Source: Xestospongia muta | Taxonomy: Eukaryota > Porifera > Demospongiae > Haplosclerida > Petrosiidae | Reading direction: 5' to 3' | NCBI GenBank assembly: GCA_963693285.1 | Contig: OY848931.1 | Span: forward strand, 501,001 to 565,000 | DNA: 64,000 nucleotides | In this document: piece after piece, positions 34,334 to 47,204 of the stretch | How positions within the stretch are numbered: position 1 is the stretch's first letter | Layout: every line of letters begins with the position of its first letter | Program-made: the position numbers and the translations under genes | The notes under the pieces: model-generated | The model's input: the letters and a program-made list of their open reading frames with translations, nothing else | Told to the model about the DNA's origin: nothing | The model's database searches: none

Positions 34334-37300
34334 ATGGCTAGCAACTGGGGTGGTTGGGGGTCAGGTTGGGGTGATGATGACAATGATGAAGAAGATGAAC
34401 ACCAAACTGGAACAGTGAGTGGTATGAATAAATACAAGTAAAATGGGCATTAAATAGGGTTTTAAGTTGTGTCTTCATTTCAAAGGGATATTACGCCACA
34501 AAAGATTGTCTTATTCTATTAATTGACACCAGTCCTGGTATGTTTGTCAAAGACGAAGAGAGAAAGGACATTCCCTTTGAACTCTGTATCAAGGTACATC
34601 CGATCTACATTATAACGTGTGTGAGGTTTATTATTAACCCCTTCATTACACAGTGTGCACACAGTGTCCTACTGAACAAAATAATTAGCAGTGAAAAAGA
34701 CCTCGTGGGTCTAGTTTTCTTTGGAACAGTAAATATATAACTAGTTATTGTATTTATTATTTGTATTTTGTTGTATTATAGGAAGAAAAGAAAAACCCGA
34801 GTGACTTTAAACATGTCTATATTCTTCAAGTATAGTTATTAATCTTATATAAGTTACTGTGTTATTTTTATGTAGGATCTTGATATGCCTGATGCTCCAC
34901 GTATTAAACAGTTAGAAAATATATTAGAAGGTAGTATTAAATATATGTCATCTTACTGTTCAATATGGATTGTATTAAGATGATGGTTATCAAGAATTTA
35001 AAAAGGAGTATGGCCATTCTAATGATTTCTCACTCAACGATGTCTTTTGGACTTGTTCTACTATGCTAGCCAATAAGTGAGAGAGAGAGAGAGAGAGAGA
35101 GAGAAGTGAAAAATACATATATATTATCAATTATTATTTGTCAGTGCTACTAAGTTCAGTCACAGACGTATCCTACTTTTTACTAATAATGATAATCCTC
35201 ATTCAACGAGCTCATCACTTCAGGTAAGACAATCCTCTATATCATCATATTTGTATCATATATAATTTATTTATCTTATAGCGTCAAGCAAAGACAAAAG
35301 CAAAGGTTAACACTAAATTGGTTTATCTAATAAATTATTGTTAAGATAATATTTAGGATTTGGCTGAGAATGGTATTGAAGTGGAATTGATGCATTTAGG
35401 AAGCAATTTCAATGTCTCTTTGTTTTATCAGGTAAGTTTGTTAAGATAGTGTATTCATTTATGAGTCAGCACTAACTGTGTAAACAACCTGTCCCAATAT
35501 TCATTGCTAATGATACATCAATGAATATTTAATTAGCTTTATCAGTTATGAAATTAATTTAAAACATGAATTTAGTTTCCAAGAATCCTCCATTAGACAC
35601 ACCCATTATTATAATATTATATAATATAAGTAAAAGAGAAAAGAGAACAAAGCAAATTATTTTCCGACAACATAACTTGTCTAAAAAATAGTTATGGTTA
35701 TACATTATAGAATTAATGTGAGCGACAACTACATGAAATCGAAAAGAAAAGAAATTATTCACATGACTTAAAGAATTAGCAGTTCAAAAATGTAAACAAT
35801 TTTTATGTGTTATGTATTTAGTATGTAAGAGGGTGTGGCACTAATGTGATGAGGTACCATGGCAACAACGTACTCAGTATATATGGTTACACCATTTTGC
35901 GAAACAACTTGTGGTACGTTTATAAGTAATACGAAACACCAAGCAGTCTTCCTGAAGATACTGACATCCTTTTTCTAAGTTAGATTCAAGATCGTTGTGG
36001 GAAATGTATTTTGGTTCTCCAAGGCCTATAGCAGCTATACCATCATGGACTCGATTGTTGTAATTTTGAGTTGTGTGGGTAATAAATGGAACATCTTTCT
36101 TGTGATGATTGTAATCTTCAACTCGGTTGATCAACTCAACTTCAAAGACACACTGAAGGGGCCAGGAGAGGTTGTCATCAAAAGGCCCTGTAGTAACATG
36201 AATATAACAGGAGAGACACCCTCCACCTGGTTTACAGCCATTTAAGTACACTCGAAAACAAACACAATATCCATTTGAGTGTGTAAAAAATGGATGACTT
36301 TGCCAAATATCGCCTTTTTCCTTACGAGTTTGATATCCATCAATGCAAAAAGTAATTGGCATAACATATTGTGTAGCAGCTAACTGACGTTCTGGCACTC
36401 CCGTCTGTGTTTTCATTACTTTACAGTGTTGTTGAGCACACTGCCGCTCATGGTGTTGTTGTTGGTCACGAGGCATCACAATTTGACAACCTACTGAGTG
36501 AAAACGACAGCGAACCAGCTGTTTACTACAATGTTTTCGATGTTCATCAATATCACGACGTTTTATACGTGCAGCATCTCTACATCCGTTAGGGCATGGG
36601 ACTGGACACTCGGGACAATTAGGTACGTGAGTGTGACATATTTCGTCATATTTGCCAGGCTTATTACAATATGGACATCGATAGTCTCGTCGAAGGCATT
36701 CATTGAGGTGATGTTGTTTAATTTTTTCTATTGGTATCTGTTTGTGGCAATCAGGACAAGTGGTAAGTTTGTACATGCAATGTTCCTCACTGTGCTCTCG
36801 GTGATAACGCAACTCACCTGTCCACTTGCAGCCGTAAGACTTATTGGAGCAATAAACAGAAAGAGACAATATTTTTTGTTGAGTTTTCTTATCGTGGAAA
36901 ATGTGGCCACTGATATTCCCACGGCAATGAGGGCATGTTTGAGGACATGCTTTCTTTGCTGTTTCAAGACATTGATGACACATTAGTTGTCCACAACAAT
37001 TAACTTGATGAACATCTCGAGCTACTAGCTTACAAATAACGCAATAGTAATCAGAAACGATACTTTCATGAACGAAACATACATCGTATCCTCCTTCTGT
37101 CATAGTGATTGATTGACTCTCATAGTAGTGAGCAGCCATTTTGTCATTACCAACTCTCCTCCACACCCCTACTTTATGAAGAATAAAACGTTAATAGAAA
37201 GATATCTTTTAAGTATATATACTTTTTAAAATGAAGATCACTTTTGCAGAAGCTTCTTATGTCCCCAATAAAAGAAACGCAGATCAAGTAGACGTTACTG

Positions 37301-40300
37301 ATGGGCGTGTCCTTGGTATTCTCGATGACGACAACGAAAATTCATAAATTAATAATTATTAAAATTAACTTTAGGATCAGTAATAGCAGTATAATAATTA
37401 TCAGTTTCAACTGCTTTGTTAAAATAATACAGTCCTAGTACAATTTTTCTAATACTACTAAATATCACATGTAATATCCTATGTACAAGTTAGCCATGGT
37501 TTAGTGTTGGAAGTAACATTGACACTCAATCTAAAGTAGAGAGTGTCATCTTTGAGATATTGACGATTTAGAGAAGAGTTGAGAGAGAGCTCAGATTGAG
37601 AAATAAATCCATGATAACCCCGTCCTACTCCATATTTTTGTCTTACTACTTTCTGTCGTGAAAGAAGTGGTATGGACTCATTAAACCTAATCTTTGTTTT
37701 CAGATGGTTCTTATCTTCTAGTTGGTTGAGTAGCTCCACTGTGATCTCTCCATGGAATGGCCACTCCAGTGTGTCATCATACTCTCCTGACATTAGATGC
37801 ACATAACAAGCGACGTGAGTACCTTTATGATCACCATCACCATTGGCTTTTACATTTAAACACATTTTATAACCACGAGGAGAGGTATTAAATGCAGGAC
37901 TATACCAAGACATATCGCTATATTTCTTTTTAGTATAACCAGTCATTGGTATAATTGTTTTCTGTTCTCTTAACTTATCATATGCTTCTTTAAGTAATTT
38001 CAAATGTTCTTTCATACTGTCTTCTTCATGTTTGTCCATGTCTTCTCGTTTCATCTTTACATTACAACCAGTTGTAACATACGCACAAGGGATTACTGCT
38101 TTAGGACACACCTCACAATGACTTGTTAGATCTCTCTTTGGTATTTCTTCTTGACAATCTTCATTAGGACAAGTAACAGCTAGACCTGGACACTCTTCTA
38201 AGTGACTATTAGAGATGATAATAGCATAGGACCCCTTCTTCTCACAATATAGACAAATGTGCTCTCTTAGATGACATAGGTTTTTTAAATGGGTTTCTAA
38301 ATGGCGACGTTCAATAATTTCTCCACATAGGTTGGTACATGGAACTACCTGATACTGGCATATATGATTTTTTGTGTCTCGTATCTTGCCTTCCCATTGA
38401 CACCCCTTGTTCTTATTAGTGCAGTAGATCTCCAGGTTTAAAATAGATCGTTCTACTCTAATGTCTTTAAAAGATTTGAAGTCAATTGTTCGACATTGAG
38501 GACATTTTGTCCTCTCATTTTGTTTACTTAATTTATCCAGACATTCTTTACAGAAGACTCTTCCACAACAATTGACTTGGTAGGGTACTTGAGCGATAAA
38601 GGTACATATTAGACAGATATACTCGTCTGGTGGTTCTCCTTTGACAAAGTTATAAAATGCCATTGAATTGAAGTTGCCTAAATAGTCTTGCTTAGCCAGC
38701 CCTTCCCCTACGGGAGGGGCTGCTACGCGAGACTACAACCTAACCGTTAACAGGGGTTAAATTTATGTACCTGGATTTCTGTAGGATATAATATTTACTG
38801 GAGATGAAGATGTCACAACTTTACCAGATCCTTCAGAAAGGTTTGAAGAACTACTCACACGGTGAGATAGTGAAGTTATTGATGAAATTTTATGATCAAT
38901 AATATTGTTTTGATAGAGTGCGTTCTAAAGAAGTAAAGAAGAGAGCAATGCAGAGAATAACTCTATCTCTAGGACCTGACTTAGAGTTAGGAATTGGAGT
39001 GTGAGTATATTAAAGAAGGACACTGGACAATGGATAGTTATTTTATATATAGGTATTGTATGGTACGAGAAACTAAGAAACCAAGTTTTATAAGACTAGA
39101 CAAGAGAACCAATGAAGAATTGAAAACACATACGAAAATGCTGTGTGAGGTACATTCTATTATAAAATAAACACTTCACAAAATATTGTGACATATCAAT
39201 GCATTCTTGATTTCATCATTAGTTGAATGTGTCACTTGTCCACTATATAGGATACTGGTAGTGTACTGCTACCGACTGATATTATGTATTATCAGATACT
39301 TGGAGGTCAAAAGGTCATATTTGAAAAAGAGGAAGTGGATGAAATTAAAAAATTTGACAAACCAGGTCTCAATATATCTGGCGATAAATGGATGGATGGA
39401 CAAACAGATGAATGGATGGATAGATGATGACTAACAATATCTTTACAAATAAAGTGTGATGTTTTATAGGATTTACGTTAATTGGATTTAAACCTAAGTC
39501 TAAACTAAAACTACAACATTATGTTAAACCAGCTAATTTTATATTTCCTGATGATACAGTAAGTTCATACATACTAATATTTGTGTAGCTAATACACTAA
39601 CTATATCAAGAATAGAAAGTGATTTTGTAATCTTTATTTTTAGACAGTTAGTGGTAGCACTAAATTGTTTGCAGCTCTTCTCAAGAAATGTCTTACACAT
39701 GAAACGGTTGCCATATGCAAGTACATTCCTCGTAACAATTCTCCTCCCATTTTTGTAGCTTTAGTTCCACAAGTATGATAGTTACCAGCTGTCATTAGTA
39801 TCATTAAATATTATTTAGGAAGAAGAATTAGATGAGGCTAAGATCCAAATATCGCCTCCTGGTTTTCATGTTATCTTCCTACCTTATGCTGAGGATTTAC
39901 GTAAAGTTGCCTTTCAAGAAACTCAAAAAGGTCAGTAGTTTTAGCTCAACATTCATCACATGACTTGTGAGTCATTTCCATTACAGCAACTGATGAACAA
40001 ATTGATAAGGCAAAAGAAGTCATTAGAAAATTAACTTTTTGTTTTCAAAGTGAATCATTTGAAAATCCAGGTATTAAAGTACATGATCCAACACAACAGC
40101 TGACATTTTACTCTCTAGTTCTCCAGAAACATTATCGTACATTAGAGGCTCTAGCACTAGAACATGAAGAGGTTGAAGAGATAACAGACTTAACTGTTCC
40201 AGATAGTGCCAGAATTGACAAGAGAGCTGGTAAAGCTATTGATGAATTCAAACAATTAGTCTTTCCAAATGGATTTGATCCTGATGCTCGAGTTAGCAAA

Positions 40301-40604
40301 AGAAAAGTCAGACTACATGCTAAAGTTGTGCATATTTTATTTCGTTGTTTTTTAGATTACTGCAGCAAATGGAGGTGCTGCTAAACGAGCTAAAGTTGAT
40401 GCTGAACCTGTTGATGTTGAAACTATTGCTAAAAATGGCACAGTAAGCTATAAATAGTAACACTCAATAATGACTCATATCTATTAATAGTTAAATAAAC
40501 TAACAGTTTCAGTTCTTAAAGAGTATCTTACTTCCATTGGAAAGAAAGTGACTGGGAAGAAACAAGACCTGATTGATGCCATAAATGAACACCTTGGACT
40601 TTAA
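34334..40604 (+). CDS. XRCC6: KU70, DNA end-binding subunit
   Basis: With KU80 it forms the ring that loads on double-strand breaks and starts non-homologous end joining. The acidic N-terminus [18 protein letters not shown] is followed by a vWA domain ([50 protein letters not shown]). Past a large intron comes the Ku core ([59 protein letters not shown]), then an NLS (RKVRLH, KRAKVD) and a C-terminal SAP domain ([18 protein letters not shown]). Most introns are 40-100 nt, but one (35432-38784, 3353 nt) contains two antisense TRAF genes. The start has no in-frame upstream rival. Confidence 0.93.
35874..37166 (-). CDS. TRAF-like protein A (RING, TRAF zinc fingers, MATH)
   Basis: Intronless 430 aa frame, or 421 aa from Met10 (MAAHYYES), which I favour. 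The RING reads [22 protein letters not shown] and CPHCRG (about 42-85). Several TRAF-type CxxC/HxxxC zinc fingers cover about 105-255 ([36 protein letters not shown]). A MATH/TRAF-C domain covers about 270-420 ([39 protein letters not shown]). TRAFs are E3 adaptors downstream of TNF and Toll-type receptors. The coiled coil before MATH is almost absent, as is common in invertebrate copies. The gene sits antisense inside a KU70 intron. Not assigned to any vertebrate TRAF number. Confidence 0.9.
   Translation of the reverse strand: MWRRVGNDKMAAHYYESQSITMTEGGYDVCFVHESIVSDYYCVICKLVARDVHQVNCCGQLMCHQCLETAKKACPQTCPHCRGNISGHIFHDKKTQQKILSLSVYCSNKSYGCKWTGELRYHREHSEEHCMYKLTTCPDCHKQIPIEKIKQHHLNECLRRDYRCPYCNKPGKYDEICHTHVPNCPECPVPCPNGCRDAARIKRRDIDEHRKHCSKQLVRCRFHSVGCQIVMPRDQQQHHERQCAQQHCKVMKTQTGVPERQLAATQYVMPITFCIDGYQTRKEKGDIWQSHPFFTHSNGYCVCFRVYLNGCKPGGGCLSCYIHVTTGPFDDNLSWPLQCVFEVELINRVEDYNHHKKDVPFITHTTQNYNNRVHDGIAAIGLGEPKYISHNDLESNLEKGCQYLQEDCLVFRITYKRTTSCFAKWCNHIY
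37231..37347 (+). CDS. Possible 38 aa micro-ORF between TRAF genes
   Basis: ATG-to-stop frame of 38 codons with non-repetitive, protein-like composition ([20 protein letters not shown]..., acidic end DDDNENS) and more CG dinucleotides than its surroundings. It lies inside the KU70 intron on the KU70 strand, head-to-head with TRAF A. It may be a chance frame, a cassette exon piece or a small gene. Confidence 0.22.
   Translation: MKITFAEASYVPNKRNADQVDVTDGRVLGILDDDNENS
37479..38663 (-). CDS. TRAF-like protein B (RING, TRAF zinc fingers, MATH)
   Basis: Intronless 394 aa protein. The RING is at about 17-60 ([29 protein letters not shown]). TRAF-type zinc fingers follow at about 80-215 ([50 protein letters not shown]). 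A short coiled coil ([17 protein letters not shown]) precedes a MATH domain at about 238-390 ([45 protein letters not shown]). It is 312 bp upstream of TRAF A in the same orientation and same KU70 intron. The two proteins differ widely, so this is an old duplication or two independent insertions. Confidence 0.92.
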   Translation of the reverse strand: MAFYNFVKGEPPDEYICLICTFIAQVPYQVNCCGRVFCKECLDKLSKQNERTKCPQCRTIDFKSFKDIRVERSILNLEIYCTNKNKGCQWEGKIRDTKNHICQYQVVPCTNLCGEIIERRHLETHLKNLCHLREHICLYCEKKGSYAIIISNSHLEECPGLAVTCPNEDCQEEIPKRDLTSHCEVCPKAVIPCAYVTTGCNVKMKREDMDKHEEDSMKEHLKLLKEAYDKLREQKTIIPMTGYTKKKYSDMSWYSPAFNTSPRGYKMCLNVKANGDGDHKGTHVACYVHLMSGEYDDTLEWPFHGEITVELLNQLEDKNHLKTKIRFNESIPLLSRQKVVRQKYGVGRGYHGFISQSELSLNSSLNRQYLKDDTLYFRLSVNVTSNTKPWLTCT

Positions 40605-40837
40605 ATGTGTATCTTCTCATCTTACTGATTGTGTTTGATTATATAATCTGTATTTTAAGTGATGATGATTATTAAAATAAGGAACTTCCTACCCATCAGA
40701 TAATCTAAGGTGTCAAACTCCATGTGGGTTTATAATCCACATAGCATATATAGATCACTGTTAACAATTCATTTTGCTTTCTTGCTCTAATTGAATACAT
40801 TATCATGTTTTAAAAAGTAGTTCTATTATATAGCTTT

Positions 40838-43800
40838 TTATGAAGACGGTTTCTTTTTCTGTCTCCCACTTGCCATGTCATCAATCTTTTTGTCAAGTTT
40901 TCTTTGCAACTGAGCTCGCTTTTTTGCATCTATACTTTTCCCTCCTCCTTTCTCTCCTCGTAACTCTTTCTCAAGTTCTTGTCGTGCATATCTCTTAGCA
41001 ATATCTCCACAGCCATGAACTTCAGCCATATTGTGTGTCATACAGAACTTCCTACGACAAAAAGGACAAGTTATATCCAGTAAATTTGCGTTCTTCTTGC
41101 AGCTAGGAAAGTTACACCTGGAATCCATTTGTGTCATTTCAGCTAACAGAGTGTCAATGTCCTCATCACATGCAGTACCAGTAGCAGATGATTTTGCCTT
41201 TTTGCTTTTCTTCTTTTGAGGTATAGTTCTAAGAGTCTCTATTCTTTCACTGATTTTTTTGCCACTAGGCGTGGGGCCTTGTTTTTCTTTCTCTTTTAAA
41301 ATGGCAGCTAAACGCCTTTGTTCTCTCTCACATCTCAGTTGATGCAGTTCCTTGTTTAGCTCTGGAATGACAAACCCACAGACTGAACACTTCCACAATC
41401 CTTCAGTAGCAACATTAGTACTTCTATTAGCAGTCTTGGGATCACTAGTACTAATGGTAGCCTCACTATCAGTAGAGTTACTAGTTGTTGTGACACTATT
41501 ACTATTAACAGTAGTGTCAATAGAATTAGTACTAATAATAACTGGATAGCAGCTATCATCATCAGTGGCTGTAACAGTACTACCAGTAGAGCAAATAGGA
41601 GAACTATCAGTACATATATATTCACTGTCTGCCAAGGAGGATTTACTGACAACTATACGTCTCTTGTTACCTTCTCCGCGACTTACATGACACAGTCCTA
41701 ATTCCTCTGCTATCTAGAGAGAAAGAGAGAAATAGATATAACATTTTCATTGTAACACTTTATTTACTTCGTGTATCATTTTACGATGAGTAGAGGACAA
41801 ACTGTATGAATATTCAATAACATATTTCTTGTTATCTTCTTTAAACTTTTCCAGTTCTTCCTTGTAAAGAGATCGTTGTTCAACAATCTTATCAATGATA
41901 TTGTCTTCACATCCTGTAGTCTTCTTTCGCTCACAACCTCCTTGAGCTACTATCTTATCAGTAAGTGTTTGTGACTGACCAGAAACTGACACATCAAGAT
42001 CATCCACTCCTACAGAAATACCTAATGGATATGGATATTATCTCGTACACTATATACTGTATTCACTAACTGTGTATGTATTCATGTGCACTACGTACTT
42101 CACCATGTTCTGTACAGTACTCTATTAGTCCTCTTATAAAGGGTTCATGTGAGATGGTACTGGAGTCACCTACTAACGCTAAATGTCTTCTAGCACGTGT
42201 GACAGCCACATTAGTTCTCCGTTGTTCCTTTAGGAAACCAACCTCACCTAAAATTTTAAAAAATAATTTACTCAATAATAAAGTTGTACCTTGTTTGTTA
42301 GAGCGAGTAAAAGATATAATTACCACTTCTTTCTCTCTGCCTTGGAAACCATCCACTGTGTGAACTTCTATCTTCAAAGACCCATTAATATCTAGTTTTT
42401 GCCGTATCAAGTCCACCTGCAATGTTAATAGACTTACGTCAGGTATATAGTAACAATGCCTATGTATATAATGGGATGAGCCAGATTGTATATTGGGCAT
42501 TTTACAGTAACATCAACTATATTTATAATAAATGACTTAATATAACAATACCAGACATAACAAAGACTTCAAATTTGTGTTCAATTTCAATTTAAAAGAT
42601 GACAACATTTACCTGAAGGTTATATGGTGCAATGACTGCTATTTCTTGTGGAGGTACACCAACTTCTAACAGGTCTTTAATGTGACATAATACTAATTCT
42701 GCTTCTCCTTCATTTCCTTTTGACTCCTTAGACTCTGTCTCCAACTCATGGAGATCACAACCTGCTGTGTCAATAAAGAAGAGAGCTGAGGTTGTCAGAG
42801 AGGAATTAGTTACTCCAGGAAGATCTCTAGTGTCAAAGGATGATATGATATTACACATAATAATTTTTACTAATTTTTTTCTTACTTTAATAAATGGTTA
42901 GCTACAGAGTCATGTGCTGTGAGAGCATTTCCATACAAATATTGAGAAGGCCACTTCATGATGTTTTCATGCATTCTATAGGGGTTAGTAAAAATCAATA
43001 CTGAATCAAATGTTAATGTTGTAGTTAGTGATCATGGCATCAATAAAAATCAATATTGGATCACTATTACCTGTATTGTGTAGTGAGAAGTGAGGTGATT
43101 TCATTTCCATATGTGTTCACTAATCTCTCCATTAATGTCACAGACAAGCCATCCTTGGCAGCTCTATAACAATTAATTATGTTGACTTTACTTAAAACAT
43201 ACGTACCGATCAGATAAAATAGTGGGTGGAAGTTGTTTGTGGTCACCAGCTAAAACACATTTTGGCACTCTCAATAAAGGAATCCAACAGCTGGCTTCTA
43301 AAGACTATAGAACAGCATTAAATCTTGAAATAAATTAGATTAAAACTAACTTGAGCACACTCATCGATGACAACAACATCAAAGTGATCTTTAGGTAAGT
43401 GTCTAGGGAATGTTACATCATCATTACATCATTATTACATCATTATTACATCAATATTACTTGTAAACTCACTTCAAAGGTCCTTCAGGAGATGCTCCTG
43501 TGTTAGTAGTTAAAATTACATCTGCTCTTTGTAGTAATTGTTTCAGTAATTTCTACCATAAATGTAAAAATAATTTCTAATTATCAGAACTATACCTCTT
43601 CCCTTTCAATTAATTCTTTCCTTAGTGTTTTAACTTCTGTTCTCCACTTGTGTTTTTCAGCTGCATTTTTAGCTCCACCCATTTTTGACTGAAAACATAT
43701 TAAAAATTATAACAGTTGTCATACAACTTACTAATGCTAGAGTCATCTCTTTTCGTACATCCTGCACTATCTCGGCTCCATCACAGGATGTCATAATGCT

Positions 43801-44893
43801 ATCCAGAGAATACCGTAGGACACCACTCACTAGACGAGCAGGATGTCCTAATCTTAGTACTTTAGTACCATGAGAAGCCAACCTTTCAACAAGATTATCA
43901 ACAGCAACATTTGATGGAGCACAAGCTAATACCTTTGGAATAAAGGAGCACCATTAGAGGCAGACATTAATGTAATTGGTATCATACAGTAAGTTAGTGG
44001 TGTTAGGAAATATCTATTATTTAATTTCTATACTTTTTGTTTCAGAATAACACATTGTAAAACAAACTCCACTAGTGTGGTAGTCTTGCCTGTTCCAGGG
44101 GGTCCATGAATAATAGCCACATCGGGTCTGGACAAGGCAAAGAGAATGGCTCTTTTCTGGCTAACATCTAGTAATGGATTTACAAATGACAAAGAGTCTT
44201 CAGTAGTACTCTCCAACATCAAATGCTCAATTTGACTGTTCCATTTTGGATGGGCAGGGCCAGGAGGTGTGGCATGAAATAACACTTGAACAAGATGACT
44301 CGATATGTCACTTTGACATGATTTCAAATCATTAAGAGCTCTAATCATAGCATCACATAATGTAAGCAATAAAGAGTTAAAAATGTCTTAACCTCTTAAG
44401 TCTTCGATATGTGACGTCATTAGCTAGTCTCACCAATTGTAAATGTCCCTCATGACCACTCAAATGAACCTCATCAGGTACCTCTTCAAAAGCAACAGAA
44501 ATAATCGTGTCCGAACATTTCACTACAACTCCTGAAATCAACTTGTCTGACAACAGGCTCCGCCCATTTACAAACACTCCTACAATGTCACCTATAGTAT
44601 ATAATTAATGTAACCATGGTAACATAAATTAATACGAGAGGTATACCATTTCTTATACTGTTCGTTGGAAGTTGCATTCTCCCCAATTTCCTTGATGGAT
44701 CAAAATTGACGATCTGTCTTCCATAGAGTCCTACTCTCTCTGACTCCACTCCCAACTTAGTAAGACAAATGCCTTTAGCTTCAAGTTCTTTGATGTTCTT
44801 CAGATTTGTCGACACCAGAGAGAGACCTTCAAACAATTCCTCCTCTCTTTCAAGAGCTAACAATGAAAACTGTGTCTGTACAAAATCCTCCAT
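40838..44893 (-). CDS. IGHMBP2: IGHMBP2/SMUBP2 helicase
   Basis: UPF1-like superfamily 1 5'-3' RNA/DNA helicase associated with ribosomes; human loss causes SMARD1. The start at 44893 reads [19 protein letters not shown]. The N-terminal beta-barrel ([28 protein letters not shown]) is followed by Walker [20 protein letters not shown] (about 44100), DEAD-like [12 protein letters not shown] (about 43370), motif V-VI ([39 protein letters not shown]), an R3H domain ([20 protein letters not shown] to [11 protein letters not shown]) and a C-terminal AN1 zinc finger ([20 protein letters not shown]). All IGHMBP2 domains are present in order. Fourteen or so exons; the last is about 41715-40838. Confidence 0.92.
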
Positions 44894-45370
44894 GCTTTAT
44901 CACGAGGGCTGAGCTTTGGAATAGTGACACACCCCTCTTCTTAGATCAATGACTGTATATTAAGTAATACCTAAGTCAAAGAAAAAGTTTTGAAAGTTTA
45001 GTAGAAAATCACAACACACTGGGCGGGATAGCTGGAAAACTAAACTGTTTGTATTTTAATTGCTAACATTATTCAGATCTATAATTAGTGAAAATATTAA
45101 TATATTTCTACAAAGTATATAGTAAACAAATTATAAAAAATCTCAGTAAGGAAAAGTAAAATGCCAGATGAAGCAATGAGAATAATAGCAATTACATACA
45201 TTTTGTCTGGGAGATCAGTCTATAGGTCAGGGTAGTGTTGTCCAAGTCTTTAGTGTTACACAGTAGTACATTTAGCATCTCAAAAACTATTGAGATTCCA
45301 GGCAACACCACGTGGAGGTAGTACTACATTGTTGCCCACACTATTTGGGAAAGAAAAGAGATACAAATTA
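44894..45370. other. AT-rich intergenic DNA upstream of IGHMBP2
   Basis: No open frame of note. The first 150 bases probably contain the IGHMBP2 promoter. Confidence 0.5.
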
Positions 45371-45419
45371 GATATGATGTACTTCAAAAGTGTTTGGACT
45401 TGACTAAATGATATACAAA

Positions 45420-46110
45420 CTGGAGTTCTTGATTCAACAATGACACTGTAAAGACATTGTTAAAACTTACTGTACACTGAAGTTCTTGATTCAATGTTGA
45501 CACTGTAAAGACATTGTTAAAACTCACTTTACACTGGAGTTCTTGATTCAATGTTGACCTGTAAAGACATTGTTAAAACTCACTTTACACTGGAGTTCTT
45601 GATTCAATGTTGACCTGTAAAGACATTGTTAAAACTCACTTTACACTAGAGTTCTTGATTCAATGTTGACCTATAAAGACATTGTTAAAACTCACTTTAC
45701 ACTGGAGTTCTTGATTCAATGTTGACCTGTAAAGACATTGACAAAAACTTACTGTACACTGGAGTTCTTGATTCAATGTTGACCTGTAAAGACATTGTTA
45801 AAACTTACTGTACACTGGAGTTCTTGATTCAATGTTGACCTGTAAAGACATTGATAAAAACTTACTGTACACTGGAGTTCTTGATTCAATGTTGACCTGT
45901 AAAGACATTGTTAAAACTCACTTTACACTGGAGTTCTTGATTCAATGTTGACCTGTAAAGACATTGATAAAAACTTACTGTACACTGGAGTTCTTGATTC
46001 AATGTTGACCTGTAAAGACATTGTTAAAACTCACTTTACACTGGAGTTCTTGATTCAATGTTGACACTGTAGAGACATTGTTAAAAACTTACTTTACACT
46101 GGACTTTATT
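45420..46110. repeat. 56-bp minisatellite
   Basis: About twelve copies of a 56-bp unit: TTGATTCAATGTTGACCTGT, then AAAGACATTGTTAAAACTCA, then CTTTACACTGGAGTTC. Two variants alternate (AAAACTCACTTTACACT against AAAAACTTACTGTACACT), a sign of block-wise duplication. Confidence 0.95.
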
Positions 46111-46576
46111 TGAATGTCAACAATACTCAACACTGTAAAGATAGTATCAAAACATTGATTGTATAGTGTCATATTATGATAGCATTAACTTACTTCTCTA
46201 ACAAACCTGTTTCCATTCATAATAATAATGACTAGCAAATAGAAAACAAGGCCCGAAGATTGAAATTTACAAGTAAGCTCATTAAATATTACATGCTATA
46301 TATAGACTTTTAGTTGTTTAAAGCTGTCGTAGGTAAAATTTATGCTCAATTTGAATGCTTGACTAAGCTGTCTTTGAAAAACTGTATCTGACTCAAAAAA
46401 AATGTCTCATTGTTCAAAATTAGAACAAACAAAATGAAAAAGAAACAAAGTTTGTAACATCAAACTGTCTTTATTGAACAATATCATACTTGATTCAAAA
46501 GCTGTATAGAAGAAAAATTCCGCCAGATTTAAATAATGTTATACATTTGCATTTGCTGATGCCACGTCATCACAGA

Positions 46577-46812
46577 AAGCTGTCTTTAATGCACAATTTC
46601 AGAAGCTGTCTTTCATGCACAATTTCCAGAAGCTGTCTTTAATGCACAATTTCCAGAAGCTGTCTTTAATGCACAATTCCAGAAGCTGTCTTTAATGCAC
46701 AATTTCAGAAGCTGTCTTTAATGCACAATTTCCAGAAGCTGTCTTTAATGCACAATTCCAGAAGCTGTCTTTAATGCACAATTTCAGAAGCTGTCTTTCA
46801 AACTGTCTTTAA
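46577..46812. repeat. 27-bp minisatellite
   Basis: About eight copies of AGAAGCTGTCTTTAATGCAC plus AATTTCC, with small deletions (AATTTC, AATTCC) arranged in a repeating order. Confidence 0.95.
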
Positions 46813-47204
46813 GGCTTAGCTGATGCTAACAGATTAAATAATTGTTGAAATATGAAACAGGTTAGAAGACTGTAAGCTTGCTTGAAGAAGCTCTCGAAAC
46901 TAAGGCAGCAGTTTGCAATGCTAGCAATACATATAATATAGAACAATAGAAGCTAGTCCTCTTGCACTGAGGTACACCAGCTTCTACAATACATTATATA
47001 TTAGGACTTCCATCTCCTTATAATGAACTGTATTAGTGCTTAGTTCTGTTATAGAATGTAGTAGTACAGTTACTGTCACATAGCGTACAGTTACTAAACA
47101 AAAATAGACAAGGTAACTCACAGTTTTGAAGGAAGACAAGCAAGACAAGACAAGTCAAGCAACAACAACAACAACAAAATAAATTAATACAGAGGTGTGT
47201 GTGG

